Shown: positions 36,798-45,326, numbered from the stretch's first letter. The stretch: 64,000 nt of DNA from Metaruminococcus_A sp964607135 (GCA_964607135.1 CAZSIV010000004.1:31319-95318); one strand, 5' to 3'. The notes: a model not told the origin generated them from the sequence alone. Program-made: numbers and translations.

Positions 36798-37080
36798 GTT
36801 CTATAAAATAAATACGCAGAAGAGGATTAGTAGCGTTTTCTGAGCCTTGAGAGAGCTGTTGGCTGGTGTAAAACAGCGGCAGGGAAAGTGCGAACTCGCC
36901 TCGGAGTAGCTCGCTGAACAAAGTAGGTGGAGCCGGAGCCTGACCGTTACAGCAGGAGGATATAAGGCTTTATCAAGTCCGTATCTGTTTTAAGTGCACG
37001 CGTTTGTTCGGCGCGTGAAGTAGAGTGGTACCGCGGAAGCTTAAGCTCCCGTCTCTGAGTGTAAGAGACGGGAGCTTTTT
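36798..37080 (+). promoter_or_regulatory. T-box riboswitch, probably leucine-specific
   Basis: This leader binds uncharged tRNA and controls termination before leuA. Stem I landmarks are visible: AGTAG near 36829, GAGAGCTGTTGGCTGGTG (36851-36868) with AAAACAGC after it, and a candidate specifier CTC at 36895-36897 within GAACTCGCC, a leucine codon. The T-box AGAGTGGTACCGCGG is at 37022-37036. The terminator hairpin AAGCTCCCGTCTCT/complement with a T tract spans 37043-37080. Leucine specificity agrees with the downstream gene; the specifier is assigned by position only. Confidence 0.92.
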
Positions 37081-37167
37081 ATTTTCCCTCAGCCGCGGTT
37101 CCGAAACGGACATACAGACGAAAAGCCATAAACAATCCAATCATGAGGAAAGAAAAGGTGGATGATT

Positions 37168-38832
37168 ATGGAAAATTGCAGCAAGTATGCCAGAGGGTAT
37201 TTCATGCCCCCAAAAATGGAGTTCAAATGGGCGAAAAAGGAGTATGTCGACCGAGCGCCCATCTGGTGCAGCGTCGATCTCCGGGACGGCAACCAGTCGC
37301 TGATTGTGCCAATGAACCTTGAGGAAAAGATAGAGTTTTTCAAGTTCCTGGTGAAACTCGGCTTTAAAGAAATCGAGGTCGGATTTCCGGCGGCGTCCGA
37401 AACGGAATATACCTTCCTGCGCACTCTGATCGAGCAGGATTTGATCCCCGAGGACGTGACGGTGCAGGTGCTGACCCAGTCGAGGGAGCACATCATTAAA
37501 AAGACCTTTGAAGCGCTCAAGGGTGCGAAAAGGGCGATTGTGCACCTCTATAATTCGACTTCGGTTGCACAGAGGGAGCAGGTGTTCCGCAAATCGAAGG
37601 AGGAGATTGTCGAGATCGCCGTTTCAGGGGCGAAACTGTTTTTGGATTACGCCCAAAAAATGGAAGGGGAATTTCAGTTTGAATATTCCCCGGAGAGCTT
37701 CACCGGCACAGAGATGGAGTTTGCGCTTGAAATATGCAACGCCGTCCTGGATATTTGGAAACCCACGCCGGACAACAAGGTGATCATCAACCTGCCGGTG
37801 ACGGTGTCCATGTCGCTGCCGCATGTCTATGCCAGCCAGGTGGAGTACATGTGTGATCATCTGAAATACAGGGAGAATGTAATTGTCTCGCTCCATCCTC
37901 ACAATGACCGGGGCTGTGCCGTAGCCGATTCCGAATTGGGCTTGTTGGCGGGAGCGGACCGGATCGAAGGGACTTTGTTCGGCAACGGGGAGCGGACCGG
38001 AAATGTCGATATTGTCACTCTGGCGCTGAATATGTACTCCCACGGCGTCGATCCGAAGCTCGATTTTTCAAATATGCCGGAGATCATCGAGATGTATGAG
38101 GAAACGACCGGGATGAAGGTGTACGACCGGCAGCCCTACAGCGGTAAGCTGGTGTTCGCGGCTTTTTCGGGTTCCCATCAGGACGCAATCGCCAAGGGGA
38201 TGAAGTGGCGTGAGGAGGCTGTCCGGGAGCACTGGACGGTGCCTTATCTGCCAATCGACCCGAAGGATATCGGCAGGGAATACGAAAGCGACGTCATCCG
38301 GATCAACAGCCAGTCCGGGAAAGGCGGGATCGGCTACCTGCTCCAGCAGCATTACGGGCTGGTTCTTCCAGCCAAAATGCGCGAAACCTTCGGCTACCGG
38401 ATCAAGCATATTTCCGACCGTCTCCACAAAGAGCTCTCTCCCAAAGAGGTTTATGAGGTCTTTGTCAAGGAGTTCGTCAACATTGCGGAGCCGATCACCG
38501 TAAAAGAGTGCCATTTCCGCCAGGGAAAAGAGATCGAGGCGATCGTCACAGTCTATTACGAGGAAAAAGCGCTGGAGCTCAGAGGAAAGGGAAACGGGCG
38601 CCTGGATGCGGTCAGCAACGCGATCAAGGAGCATTTTGACGTTTCCTACACCATTCTGACCTATGAAGAACACGCGCTGGCGCAGGGCTCCGATTCCCGG
38701 GCCTGCTCCTATGTCAGCATCGCCGGAAAGGACGGTAAAATCAGCTGGGGCGCCGGCGTCCATACCGATATCGTCACCTCTTCGATCGACGCGCTTTTCA
38801 GTGCTGTCAACCGGATGATGTCCGCAAAATAG
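37168..38832 (+). CDS. leuA: 2-isopropylmalate synthase
   Basis: LeuA condenses acetyl-CoA with 2-oxoisovalerate in the first committed step of leucine synthesis. The 554-residue form belongs to the longer LeuA type. Catalytic motifs are WCSVDLRDGNQSL, the metal-binding SLHPHNDRGC and GTLFGNGERTGNVD; the C-terminal regulatory dimer domain (about 430-550) contains GKGNGRLDAVSNA. ATG 37168 is chosen over 37162 because AAGGTGG abuts the earlier one. It is the only leu gene here; leuBCD are not adjacent. Confidence 0.95.
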   Translation: MENCSKYARGYFMPPKMEFKWAKKEYVDRAPIWCSVDLRDGNQSLIVPMNLEEKIEFFKFLVKLGFKEIEVGFPAASETEYTFLRTLIEQDLIPEDVTVQVLTQSREHIIKKTFEALKGAKRAIVHLYNSTSVAQREQVFRKSKEEIVEIAVSGAKLFLDYAQKMEGEFQFEYSPESFTGTEMEFALEICNAVLDIWKPTPDNKVIINLPVTVSMSLPHVYASQVEYMCDHLKYRENVIVSLHPHNDRGCAVADSELGLLAGADRIEGTLFGNGERTGNVDIVTLALNMYSHGVDPKLDFSNMPEIIEMYEETTGMKVYDRQPYSGKLVFAAFSGSHQDAIAKGMKWREEAVREHWTVPYLPIDPKDIGREYESDVIRINSQSGKGGIGYLLQQHYGLVLPAKMRETFGYRIKHISDRLHKELSPKEVYEVFVKEFVNIAEPITVKECHFRQGKEIEAIVTVYYEEKALELRGKGNGRLDAVSNAIKEHFDVSYTILTYEEHALAQGSDSRACSYVSIAGKDGKISWGAGVHTDIVTSSIDALFSAVNRMMSAK

Positions 38833-38850
38833 CCTTTTTAAAATCAAAAT

Positions 38851-38886
38851 GGGCGGCAGCGATTCGTGCACTGCCGCCCGTTTTTT
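38851..38886 (+). terminator. Intrinsic terminator after leuA
   Basis: GGGCGGCAG pairs with CTGCCGCCC around an 11-base loop, followed by GTTTTTTAT. Confidence 0.9.
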
Positions 38887-38959
38887 ATCAGAGTTAGAAG
38901 TCGTTTGGCACAGCGGAGGGGATAATAGAGGACTGTATTTTGAAGAATTCGATTTGTCC

Positions 38960-38988
38960 TTGCATTTTATCGCATGTCTCTGTAAGAT
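38960..38988 (+). promoter_or_regulatory. Promoter of the COG3910-type ATPase gene
   Basis: TTGCAT (38960-38965), 17 bases, TAAGAT (38983-38988), then AAGGAGG at about 38994 and the TTG start at 39009. The 5' leader would be very short. Confidence 0.55.
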
Positions 38989-39008
38989 AAGGGAAGGAGG
39001 AGATCAAT

Positions 39009-39749
39009 TTGAAGGATCATCAATATATCAGAGAAGTGATTTTAAGCCGCCCTCTGCCGGAGGATTCCTATCTGTGCGGCCTTCCGGCGGTGCAGCATCT
39101 GATGAAAAACCATTCCCTGCCTTTGACAAAAGCCGTTACATTTTTTGTCGGCGAAAACGGAACGGGGAAATCGACGCTGATCGAGGGGATCGCCGCCGCA
39201 TATGGGTTTAATCCGGAGGGCGGCTCTAAAAATTTTCACTTTTCTACCAATCAGTCGCACTCCGAGCTGTGGGAACATCTCACTTTATCAAAATCCAGCT
39301 TTCCAAAGGACGGATTTTTTCTGCGCGCAGAAAGCTTTTACAATGTGGCGAGCAATATCGACGAGCTGAACCGGGATCTGGACGGCCTTTTGGACAGCTA
39401 TGGCGGCATATCGCTCCACCAGCAGTCCCATGGGGAGAGCTTTCTGGCTTTGGTGCAGAACCGCTTTTGGGGGAACGGCCTGTATATCATGGACGAGCCG
39501 GAGGCGGCGCTTTCCCCGACGAGGATATTGACCTTGATGGTCGAGCTTCGGGCTTTGACGAAAAAGGCCTCGCAGTTCATCATCGCGACCCATTCGCCGA
39601 TCCTCATGTCCTTTCCAGGTGCGCAGGTCTACGAATTTACGCAGGACGGCATCCGCTCTGTGGATTACCGCGAAACCGAGCATTATCAGCTGACCCGCCG
39701 TTTTTTGGAAAATCCCGAAAAGATGTTCCGCTACCTGTTTGAAGAATGA
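39009..39749 (+). CDS. AAA/ABC-type ATPase, COG3910-like
   Basis: This is a stand-alone ATPase of 246 residues. Walker A GENGTGKST is at 48-56, and the ABC-like Walker B LYIMDEPEAALSP and switch histidine IIATHSPIL follow in the C-terminal half; the signature region reads LHQQSHGESFLAL. The group resembles SMC/RecF-like ATPases without a coiled coil, and its function is unknown. The start is TTG at 39009, with a perfect AAGGAGG eight bases upstream. Confidence 0.82.
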   Translation: MKDHQYIREVILSRPLPEDSYLCGLPAVQHLMKNHSLPLTKAVTFFVGENGTGKSTLIEGIAAAYGFNPEGGSKNFHFSTNQSHSELWEHLTLSKSSFPKDGFFLRAESFYNVASNIDELNRDLDGLLDSYGGISLHQQSHGESFLALVQNRFWGNGLYIMDEPEAALSPTRILTLMVELRALTKKASQFIIATHSPILMSFPGAQVYEFTQDGIRSVDYRETEHYQLTRRFLENPEKMFRYLFEE

Positions 39750-39789
39750 CATTTTCGACAGGATCCGTTCTGATCTCCCATTGAAAGAC

Positions 39790-39820
39790 GATTTCCCCCG
39801 CCTTGGAGGCGGGGGGAATC
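39790..39820. terminator. Hairpin between convergent ATPase and TSUP genes
   Basis: GATTTCCCCCGCC pairs with GGCGGGGGGAATC (one G-T pair) around TTGGA. A direct T tract is missing, but position between convergent genes supports termination. Confidence 0.65.
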
Positions 39821-39831
39821 GCGCAGCTGTG

Positions 39832-40248
39832 TTATATTTTTTTGATTTCGATATCGGATTCCGGCAGGGCCTCTTGCTCATCTTTCGGCGTTTTGAGGGC
39901 CATATAGAATTCACGGATCCCGACCAGCAGGACGAAGCCGGCAAAAAATTTGCTCAGTCCCCCTGAACCCAGGGCGTTGGCGGCCCAAACGCCGAGGAAT
40001 ACCCCGAGCACTTCGAAGAGAACACTGGGCAGGATCACACTTGTTTCAACCATTTTGTTTTTGATATGAAAGAAGAGGGAAACGACCGCAATCGGGATAA
40101 AAAAGACGAGATTGACACCCTGCGCCGCCAGCTGCGGCATCTGGGCAAAGATGGTGAGATAGATCACCAGGATAAAACCGCCGCCCAGCCCCATGGAAGC
40201 GGTGATTCCGGTCAGGAGCGCCACCACGCCGACAATGATCCAGTCCAT
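39832..40248 (-). CDS. TSUP (TauE/SafE) permease, second half
   Basis: This is a 138-residue membrane protein with four hydrophobic segments, half the size of a normal TauE/SafE-type anion exporter. The N-terminal motif LLTGITASMGLGGGFILV is the family glycine-rich signature. The ATG at 40248 overlaps the stop of the upstream half-gene (TGATG), so both are made together and most likely form one transporter. In-frame starts further upstream lie inside the other gene. Substrate (sulfite, sulfonate or other) is unknown. Confidence 0.85.
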   Translation of the reverse strand: MDWIIVGVVALLTGITASMGLGGGFILVIYLTIFAQMPQLAAQGVNLVFFIPIAVVSLFFHIKNKMVETSVILPSVLFEVLGVFLGVWAANALGSGGLSKFFAGFVLLVGIREFYMALKTPKDEQEALPESDIEIKKI

Positions 40249-40607
40249 CACTGCACCAGAATCCGGACGGCGCCGGCAATAATGACGAGCGCAAAGACGA
40301 GCTTGAGCCATTTCACCGTTATTTTTTTGAGCAGCAGCGCTCCCAATCCCGCCCCCAGCAGTCCGGTGGGAAGATAAGCCGCCGCTTCCGCCAGGCTGAG
40401 GTTTCCGTTAAAAAAATAGAGGGCTGTGCTGATCAGGCTGGCCGGCAGGATGATGGCGATCGAAGTGGCGTGTGATTTTTTGGCGGGAATTCCAAATTTT
40501 TCGAGCATCGGGACAACGATGACGCCGCCTCCTGCGCCAAACAGCCCGTTGAGGATGCCGGAGACAAAGCCGAGCGCGGCGTATTTAAGCTTACCTTTTC
40601 CTTTCAT
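40248..40607 (-). CDS. TSUP (TauE/SafE) permease, first half
   Basis: This is a 119-residue protein with about four membrane segments. It begins MKGKGKLKYAALGFVSG and has the motif GILNGLFGAGGGVIVVPML, the same signature as in its partner. GGAGAGGG lies upstream of the ATG at 40607. Together the two half-size proteins have about the length of one complete TSUP permease, so a heterodimer is inferred. Confidence 0.85.
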   Translation of the reverse strand: MKGKGKLKYAALGFVSGILNGLFGAGGGVIVVPMLEKFGIPAKKSHATSIAIILPASLISTALYFFNGNLSLAEAAAYLPTGLLGAGLGALLLKKITVKWLKLVFALVIIAGAVRILVQ

Positions 40608-40854
40608 AAATCCCTCTCCTTCTCCAGTTAGTATGCGGATGCGGCGGGAATTTATGTGCCGTCTGCTGTGGCGGGCCATACTTTTTTCACGGCGTTGTTG
40701 CGGGCCTTCAGCACTCGACGAAATTGTCGTTCAAATCTGACATTGTGCCGAACTGCCCCTCACCTTTCAATGTGAGATGGACCTTTGATATTTGATAAAA
40801 AGGGGGGCGACCGACTTTTGAAAACTTGAACAATCCCCTTAAAACATAAAATAA

Positions 40855-41101
40855 AAAACCGGGTGGAGTTCCACCCGGTTTAATATGCAATATACCGCCT
40901 CGCCGTCGTACAGCAATTAAAAACCCGGTCCTTCTAGACAGGGTGGATACCTTCCTGAAAAGTTCTCGTTCCCTTCTTCCGCATGACGGGAGGTCTACAG
41001 TCCGTTTCCAGAGCAAAGGTTCCTTAAATTAAGTGTCGGATTAATTAGCCGTACTAACGAACAAGGCAGAAATACATGCTTGATTTAGGATTCCCGACTT
41101 C
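40855..41101 (-). ncRNA. ssrS: Probable 6S RNA
   Basis: A strong promoter and a terminator enclose about 245 bases without a reading frame. CTGCCTTGTTCGTTAGTACGGC (starting at 41069) pairs with the sequence at 40895-40914 to close a long rod. Between them are GACCTCCCGTCATGCGGAA and CAGGAAGGTATCCACC, which recall conserved parts of Firmicute 6S RNA. The intrinsic terminator (AACCGGGTGGA/TCCACCCGGTT, T tract) is at 40857-40880. Identity rests on structure and remembered motifs, so another long hairpin RNA is possible. Confidence 0.6.
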
Positions 41102-41107
41102 CACTTT

Positions 41108-41135
41108 ATTATATCACACAGAAAAGGAAAATCAA
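41108..41135 (-). promoter_or_regulatory. Promoter of the 6S-like RNA
   Basis: On the minus strand, TTGATT (41130-41135), 16 bases, TATAAT (41108-41113). It lies immediately after the DUF1292 stop. Confidence 0.75.
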
Positions 41136-41150
41136 GAGGAATATCCTGCC

Positions 41151-41474
41151 TTATTCATCGATTTCTTCTACGTCCTGGTCGAATTCGTCGTCAAACATGG
41201 AATCGAGTCGCTCCAGGAAAATTGCGCCGACCCGTTCGTACTCTTCATCGTCTTCAATTGTAGCCATCATTTCCTCATCGTTTACGATCTCGGACTTTAA
41301 AATGACGAGGTCGCCGTCGTCCTCAAGAGACTCTTCGGGGTTCTCGTAATAGGGAATCAGAGCAAAATAACGCTCGTCCTCCAGTTCCAGAACGTCGAGC
41401 AGCTCAAACGCTTGCTCCTGTCCTTCTTCATCGACCAGGGTATAAATATCCGGAGTCATCTCCATCTCACTCAT
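41151..41474 (-). CDS. DUF1292 domain protein
   Basis: This is a very acidic 107-residue protein. The segment PDIYTLVDEEGQEQAFELLDVLELEDERYF is cut by the typical DUF1292 pattern of short beta strands and Glu/Asp runs, ending VEEIDE. Function is unknown; in many Clostridia and Bacilli the gene lies near RuvX and alaS, which are not present here. AAAGGAG precedes ATG 41474. Confidence 0.85.
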   Translation of the reverse strand: MSEMEMTPDIYTLVDEEGQEQAFELLDVLELEDERYFALIPYYENPEESLEDDGDLVILKSEIVNDEEMMATIEDDEEYERVGAIFLERLDSMFDDEFDQDVEEIDE

Positions 41475-41635
41475 ATGCTTCTCCTTTTAAATAGATGCCG
41501 TTGAATTTATGATTCACTTGCAGACGCCAGTTTACTCATACAGATTAATTGTATCGGAAAAGAATGTTAAAGTCAATCGTTTTAAACTCTTGGTCAAATT
41601 ACAATAAATTTAATAAAATTTTTTTCAGAAATCTA

Positions 41636-41664
41636 TTGACAAAACAGATGAAGTGGAGTATATT
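41636..41664 (+). promoter_or_regulatory. Promoter of an orphan transcription unit
   Basis: TTGACA (41636-41641), 17 bases, TATATT (41659-41664). It is near-consensus and fires into 470 bases without a recognisable gene. Confidence 0.75.
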
Positions 41665-41670
41665 ATAGAC

Positions 41671-42160
41671 AGAAAGAAATCAGAAGAGTTGTAAAGGACT
41701 AGACTGTAAAGAAAGAGGTGTTTCCAATGGGCAGTATCAGTGAAGAACAGCATATGCCCGGAAGGAAAAGAGTGGCGGTTGCTTCTTTTAACTGACAGGG
41801 TTGGGCAGAGTGTCTGTGGAATAATTGAATTATTGCAGAGACTGCCGTTTGAGTGATGAAAAAGTTCAGTTAATAAGAAGACATTTTAGAATTGTGTTCG
41901 AGAAAAACTGTTCTATCTTCCGTCCGGGCTGATTTTCAGTGAAAAGGTGAGTCCAATGTACTAAGAATTTTTGGAGGGCTAATGAAATCTTTATTCTGGC
42001 GTGAAGGCAGATGATGTTTATGGTCTGTTGTAATCATGTTCTGGTATTGAGGTTTGAATGAAGGTAAGGGGTGAGTCCACCGAAAACGTTAGCTTTTTCG
42101 AAAAAATATGATTTTAATTTAATATAAGGAAAGACGGCACGGGTTTGCGTGCCGTCTTTT
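41671..42160 (+). other. Orphan transcription unit, possible RNA or small peptides
   Basis: It runs from the promoter to an intrinsic terminator and has no frame above 22 codons. It contains a hairpin (GGCAG...CTGCC, 41804-41850), two copies of GGTGAGTCCA (41946 and 42070), and three tiny frames: 41727-41795 (22 codons, GSISEEQHMPGRKRVAVASFN, AAAGAGGTG upstream), 41982-42014 (10 codons, GGAGGG upstream) and 42058-42111 (17 codons). It could be a regulatory RNA, a multi-peptide transcript or a decayed gene. Confidence 0.4.
42130..42160 (+). terminator. Intrinsic terminator of the orphan unit
   Basis: AAAGACGGCACG pairs perfectly with CGTGCCGTCTTT around GGTTTG, followed by T. Confidence 0.88.
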
Positions 42161-42364
42161 CATTCATATATTTGTCGGTTCTGTCGTTTGCGGGAAGACG
42201 GTTGAAGATGGCGAAAAATCCGGTGATGAAAACTATCGATGATTTGTGAGCCCCTGAATTGTTTTTGCGAGTGGGCAGACATGCTGGAGGCCGTCTTTAT
42301 GACACAATTATCCCCAAAAAGCAGAAATTCGTTCAATTTGCCCATGTCTTTTTCGGACGAAAAA

Positions 42365-42373
42365 TGCTATAAT
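42365..42373 (+). promoter_or_regulatory. Extended -10 promoter of the CarD-like gene
   Basis: TGCTATAAT (42365-42373) is a good extended -10 element; no consensus -35 box is at the right distance. It lies about 90 bases before the CarD-like start. Confidence 0.5.
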
Positions 42374-42462
42374 AAAATCGTTCAACGTGTAGTTTGCTTT
42401 TTGGAACGTAAGTCCGGTTGAAGCAGGCTGCGCGTCTTTTTGAAATGAGAGGGGAATATGCC

Positions 42463-42984
42463 ATGTATCAGGTCGGCGATACGGTTTTGTATGGTGCGGA
42501 AGGAGTCTGTGTGATAGACGACATCTCCAACAAGGATTTTGGAGGGGAAAAACGGGAGTATTATGTGCTGAAACCGGTTCACCAGAGCGGCTCCACGTTT
42601 TATCTGCCGACTTGCAGCCCGGTTGTAAAGGATAGGCTTAGAAAAATTCTTTCTGCCGAGCAGATTTATGAGCTGATTCGGGCTATGCCGGAAGAGGGTT
42701 CTACTTGGATTGAGGATGAAAATGAGCGAAAGCAGAAATATAAAGAGATTATCCAGTCGGGAGACCGCCTGGAACTCATCAGAATGATCAGGTCGCTCTA
42801 CTTTCACCGTGAAGAATTGAAGGAAGCGGGAAGAAAATTTCATCTCTGTGACGAACATTTTATGAAAGAGGCGGAAAAGCTTTTGTATGATGAATTCGCC
42901 CATGTTTTGAATATCCGTCCGGAGCAGGTGCTTCCTTTTATAATAGAGCAGATCGAACTGGAAGGGAAAAGGCGGGAGGAATAA
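42463..42984 (+). CDS. CarD family transcription factor
   Basis: This is a 173-residue CarD/CdnL/TRCF-type protein. The N-terminal RNA polymerase interaction domain is clear (MYQVGDTVLYGAEGVCVIDD, YYVLKP, FYLPT), followed by a helical C-terminal half (about 75-165). Such proteins bind the RNA polymerase beta subunit and modulate open complex formation. ATG 42463 has GAGGGG at good distance; the in-frame start at 42418 would add an extension without family support. Confidence 0.87.
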   Translation: MYQVGDTVLYGAEGVCVIDDISNKDFGGEKREYYVLKPVHQSGSTFYLPTCSPVVKDRLRKILSAEQIYELIRAMPEEGSTWIEDENERKQKYKEIIQSGDRLELIRMIRSLYFHREELKEAGRKFHLCDEHFMKEAEKLLYDEFAHVLNIRPEQVLPFIIEQIELEGKRREE

Positions 42985-43177
42985 TTTCCGGTAAGAAAAA
43001 GCGGGCTTGTTCCTTTGATTTACATAGTTCCGTTGTCTAATAGACTGGTATTTTAGAAGAAAGCAGAAAGCAGAATAGAGGCTGTGAATGCTTAAAAGAC
43101 CGGTGCTTTGCGCTGGCTTTTAATGAAGCGGTACTTAAAGGATTCAGTAAATGGATACGATGAAAGTAAAAATATAG

Positions 43178-43351
43178 CTTTTCTATTTAAAAAAATACAT
43201 AAATGGCGGATATGTCAATGTGACGCCTGTTTCCAGTTGTTTTTTTGTTGCTGAAGATGAAAAGGTGTATCCGGCGGGGGCAGATAAAGCGACGGAACGG
43301 TTGAACGGAGTGACAGTGGCTGAGATAAAAAACGAAGTAAAAGCACTGTGA
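43178..43351 (+). pseudogene. Possible gene remnant
   Basis: An open stretch with no ATG reads INGGYVNVTPVSSCFF, then AGADKATERLNGVTVAEIKN and a stop at 43351. It looks like the C-terminal end of a degraded protein of unknown kind. The surrounding gap 42985-43371 is otherwise without signals I can name. Confidence 0.3.
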
Positions 43352-43371
43352 GTTATACAAAATGAGGTATC

Positions 43372-43992
43372 ATGAAAATGGCGAAATCCAAGAAGTATGT
43401 TTTGCTTTTTCTGCTGCTATTGATGGCTCCTTTGTTCTCTTCCTGCACCGGTTATGTAGTTGAAAACACACAAAAGCTTTTTCAGGATCATAAAAAATAT
43501 ACGGCTTGGCTTGAAGGTTCGGTACGGCTGCCGTATCGTCCGCTCAGCGAGGTTAAATCTACTAGGGATGAAAGCCTTTTATTGTGTTTATATGAAATAA
43601 CCGATGCAACCTTGTCCCAAACGTATAGTACGGCCGGTATGCCGGAAGAATATAAAGGGTATCAATTAAAGATAACAATCAAAAGGGTTTATGGGAACTC
43701 ATCTGGGCAAAATATAAAAGAAGCTGAATTATTTGTTATTTGCCCGGAAGAGGCAGTTGCAGATATTGCAGGAAAGGAGTATCTCGGTTTTATTGACAAT
43801 ATGCAGTTTCCTTACGCGCCGTGGACATTTTTGGTTGTCGACGAAAGTGTTCTGGTTAGTCCGTATGGAGATCGAACGATTAACGATGCGGTAGAAAATG
43901 GGGAGTATCAAAGTGAGCTTTGTAATTTTTATATGGAAAGCAGAGATTTTACCGGAAAGTCGATGAATCACTTTATAGCAGCTGCACAGTAA
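43372..43992 (+). CDS. Hypothetical lipoprotein
   Basis: This is a 206-residue secreted protein. A basic start, a Leu-rich hydrophobic segment and the lipobox LFSSC (cysteine near residue 25) predict lipid anchoring. The mature part is mixed alpha/beta with several aromatic residues and no family I recognise. A+T content is higher than in most genes here. It ends at a strong terminator. Confidence 0.65.
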   Translation: MKMAKSKKYVLLFLLLLMAPLFSSCTGYVVENTQKLFQDHKKYTAWLEGSVRLPYRPLSEVKSTRDESLLLCLYEITDATLSQTYSTAGMPEEYKGYQLKITIKRVYGNSSGQNIKEAELFVICPEEAVADIAGKEYLGFIDNMQFPYAPWTFLVVDESVLVSPYGDRTINDAVENGEYQSELCNFYMESRDFTGKSMNHFIAAAQ

Positions 43993-44022
43993 AAAGACGG
44001 CAATATATGATTAAAAAATCTG

Positions 44023-44051
44023 AAAAGCAGTGCCGAACAGGCACTGCTTTT
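44023..44051 (+). terminator. Intrinsic terminator after the lipoprotein gene
   Basis: AAAAGCAGTGCC pairs with GGCACTGCTTTT around GAACA, followed by TTT. Confidence 0.88.
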
Positions 44052-44123
44052 TTGGACTCTAGCAGTAGATACATGCGTTTATTTGACCGGAACAACGGAA
44101 AGCTTTTAAATAAGAGAATAACA

Positions 44124-45107
44124 TTATAGTGTGCTGAAAGTGTACCCCTTGCTTTTCATATCGTCAATTACCCGGCCTAAGATTTCGGCGTTGTCTTTCG
44201 AAACTGCGTGGAGCAGATAGATCGCGCCCTCATGTTCCGCCTCTGTCACTTTTTGATAAGCGGATTCAGCGCCGATTTGGTGATCCGGGTCCCAATCTTT
44301 GTAAGCGTAGCTCCAGAAAACCGATTTATAGCCGAGCTGTTGTGTCAAAGCCAGCGTCCGTTCAGAAAATTCCCCCATCGGAGGCCGAAAAAGGGTCATT
44401 TCATATCCAAAGTTCGTTTTGACATATTCGTGAAGCTTCAAGATTTCATCCTTTGCTTTTTCCAGGGATACTGTCGGCATAGACGGATGAGACCAGCTGT
44501 GATTTCCCACGACATGTCCCTCTGAAATCATCCGTTTGATCAGCTCCGGATTGCGGTTGCAGTAATCATAGGTCACAAAGAAGACAGCCGGCACCTTCTT
44601 TTCTTTTAAAGTATCCAAAATTTTTGAGGTGTAGCCGTTTTCATATCCCTCATCGAAGGTTAAGTAGATTGTCTTTGTTTTTTCACCGATATAGTAGGCG
44701 TCATATTTTCCGTATTTTGTTTGAAATTGCAGGCAGCCGGTTGGACGGTTGGATTCATCCACATTGTGGCCCTGGCCCCATCCCCGTTTTGTCCCGTCCA
44801 GCTGGTTGAGCACATCCGGATCGATCTCAGCCGGCCGTGTGCTGGCTGGCTGAGAACTGAGACTCGAATCGCTGGAGTCTTTGTCCGGGTTTAAATCGCT
44901 GAGACCGTCGCTGATATCATCGCTCAGGTCGCTCGCGCCTTGGCTGATATCGTCTCCCAGGTCACTTACGCCCTGGCTGATATCGTCCCCTAAGTCGCTT
45001 GCCCCCTGGCTGATGTTGTCAGAGAGATTGTCCCTCGTTTCATTGTCACAGGCGGTAAAGCAAAGGCAGAGCGCAAGAATCATACCGATGACTGCGATCT
45101 TCTTCAT
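44124..45107 (-). CDS. PdaA-like polysaccharide deacetylase lipoprotein
   Basis: This 327-residue NodB-fold protein is probably lipid anchored (signal peptide, FTAC box with Cys20). Residues 30-73 are four 11-residue repeats of the form DDISQGxSDLG. The deacetylase domain (about 130-325) shows TIYLTFDEGYENGYTSKIL, the metal-binding HSWSHPS, LFRPPMGEFS and YLLHAVS, closest to PdaA, which makes muramic delta-lactam in the spore cortex. This suggests an endospore former, but other peptidoglycan deacetylation roles are possible. AGGTAC lies before ATG 45107; the extension to 45290 is unlikely. Confidence 0.85.
   Translation of the reverse strand: MKKIAVIGMILALCLCFTACDNETRDNLSDNISQGASDLGDDISQGVSDLGDDISQGASDLSDDISDGLSDLNPDKDSSDSSLSSQPASTRPAEIDPDVLNQLDGTKRGWGQGHNVDESNRPTGCLQFQTKYGKYDAYYIGEKTKTIYLTFDEGYENGYTSKILDTLKEKKVPAVFFVTYDYCNRNPELIKRMISEGHVVGNHSWSHPSMPTVSLEKAKDEILKLHEYVKTNFGYEMTLFRPPMGEFSERTLALTQQLGYKSVFWSYAYKDWDPDHQIGAESAYQKVTEAEHEGAIYLLHAVSKDNAEILGRVIDDMKSKGYTFSTL
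44889..45020 (-). repeat. Four 33-bp tandem repeats within the deacetylase gene
   Basis: Four imperfect 33-base units encode the DDISQGxSDLG repeats between lipid anchor and catalytic domain. Unit number could vary by slippage. Confidence 0.85.
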
Positions 45108-45326
45108 AAAAGTACCTCCAAATTCATTGAACTGATGGTGAGAAATTTCCGTTTCGGGCGGCGTTAATGTCGGCTTTTGACGGAGAGATCTCTGATTGAG
45201 CCGGGATCGAAATCCCGCTTTTTTATTCTGCGCAGAATCGGTTGCGTTATGAAATCGTTTCTCTTTTTCTATTTTTGGAATTTTTTTCAAAAGAAAGTTC
45301 CATACTAGAAAAAAGGGGGAATGAAG

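Noticed and set aside
42418..42462. Longer N-terminus for the CarD-like protein
   Set aside because: The extension lies outside the conserved domain, and the ATG at 42463 has the better ribosome site.
44889..45020. CRISPR-like regular 33-base repeats
   Set aside because: The units are contiguous without spacers and encode protein repeats in the deacetylase.
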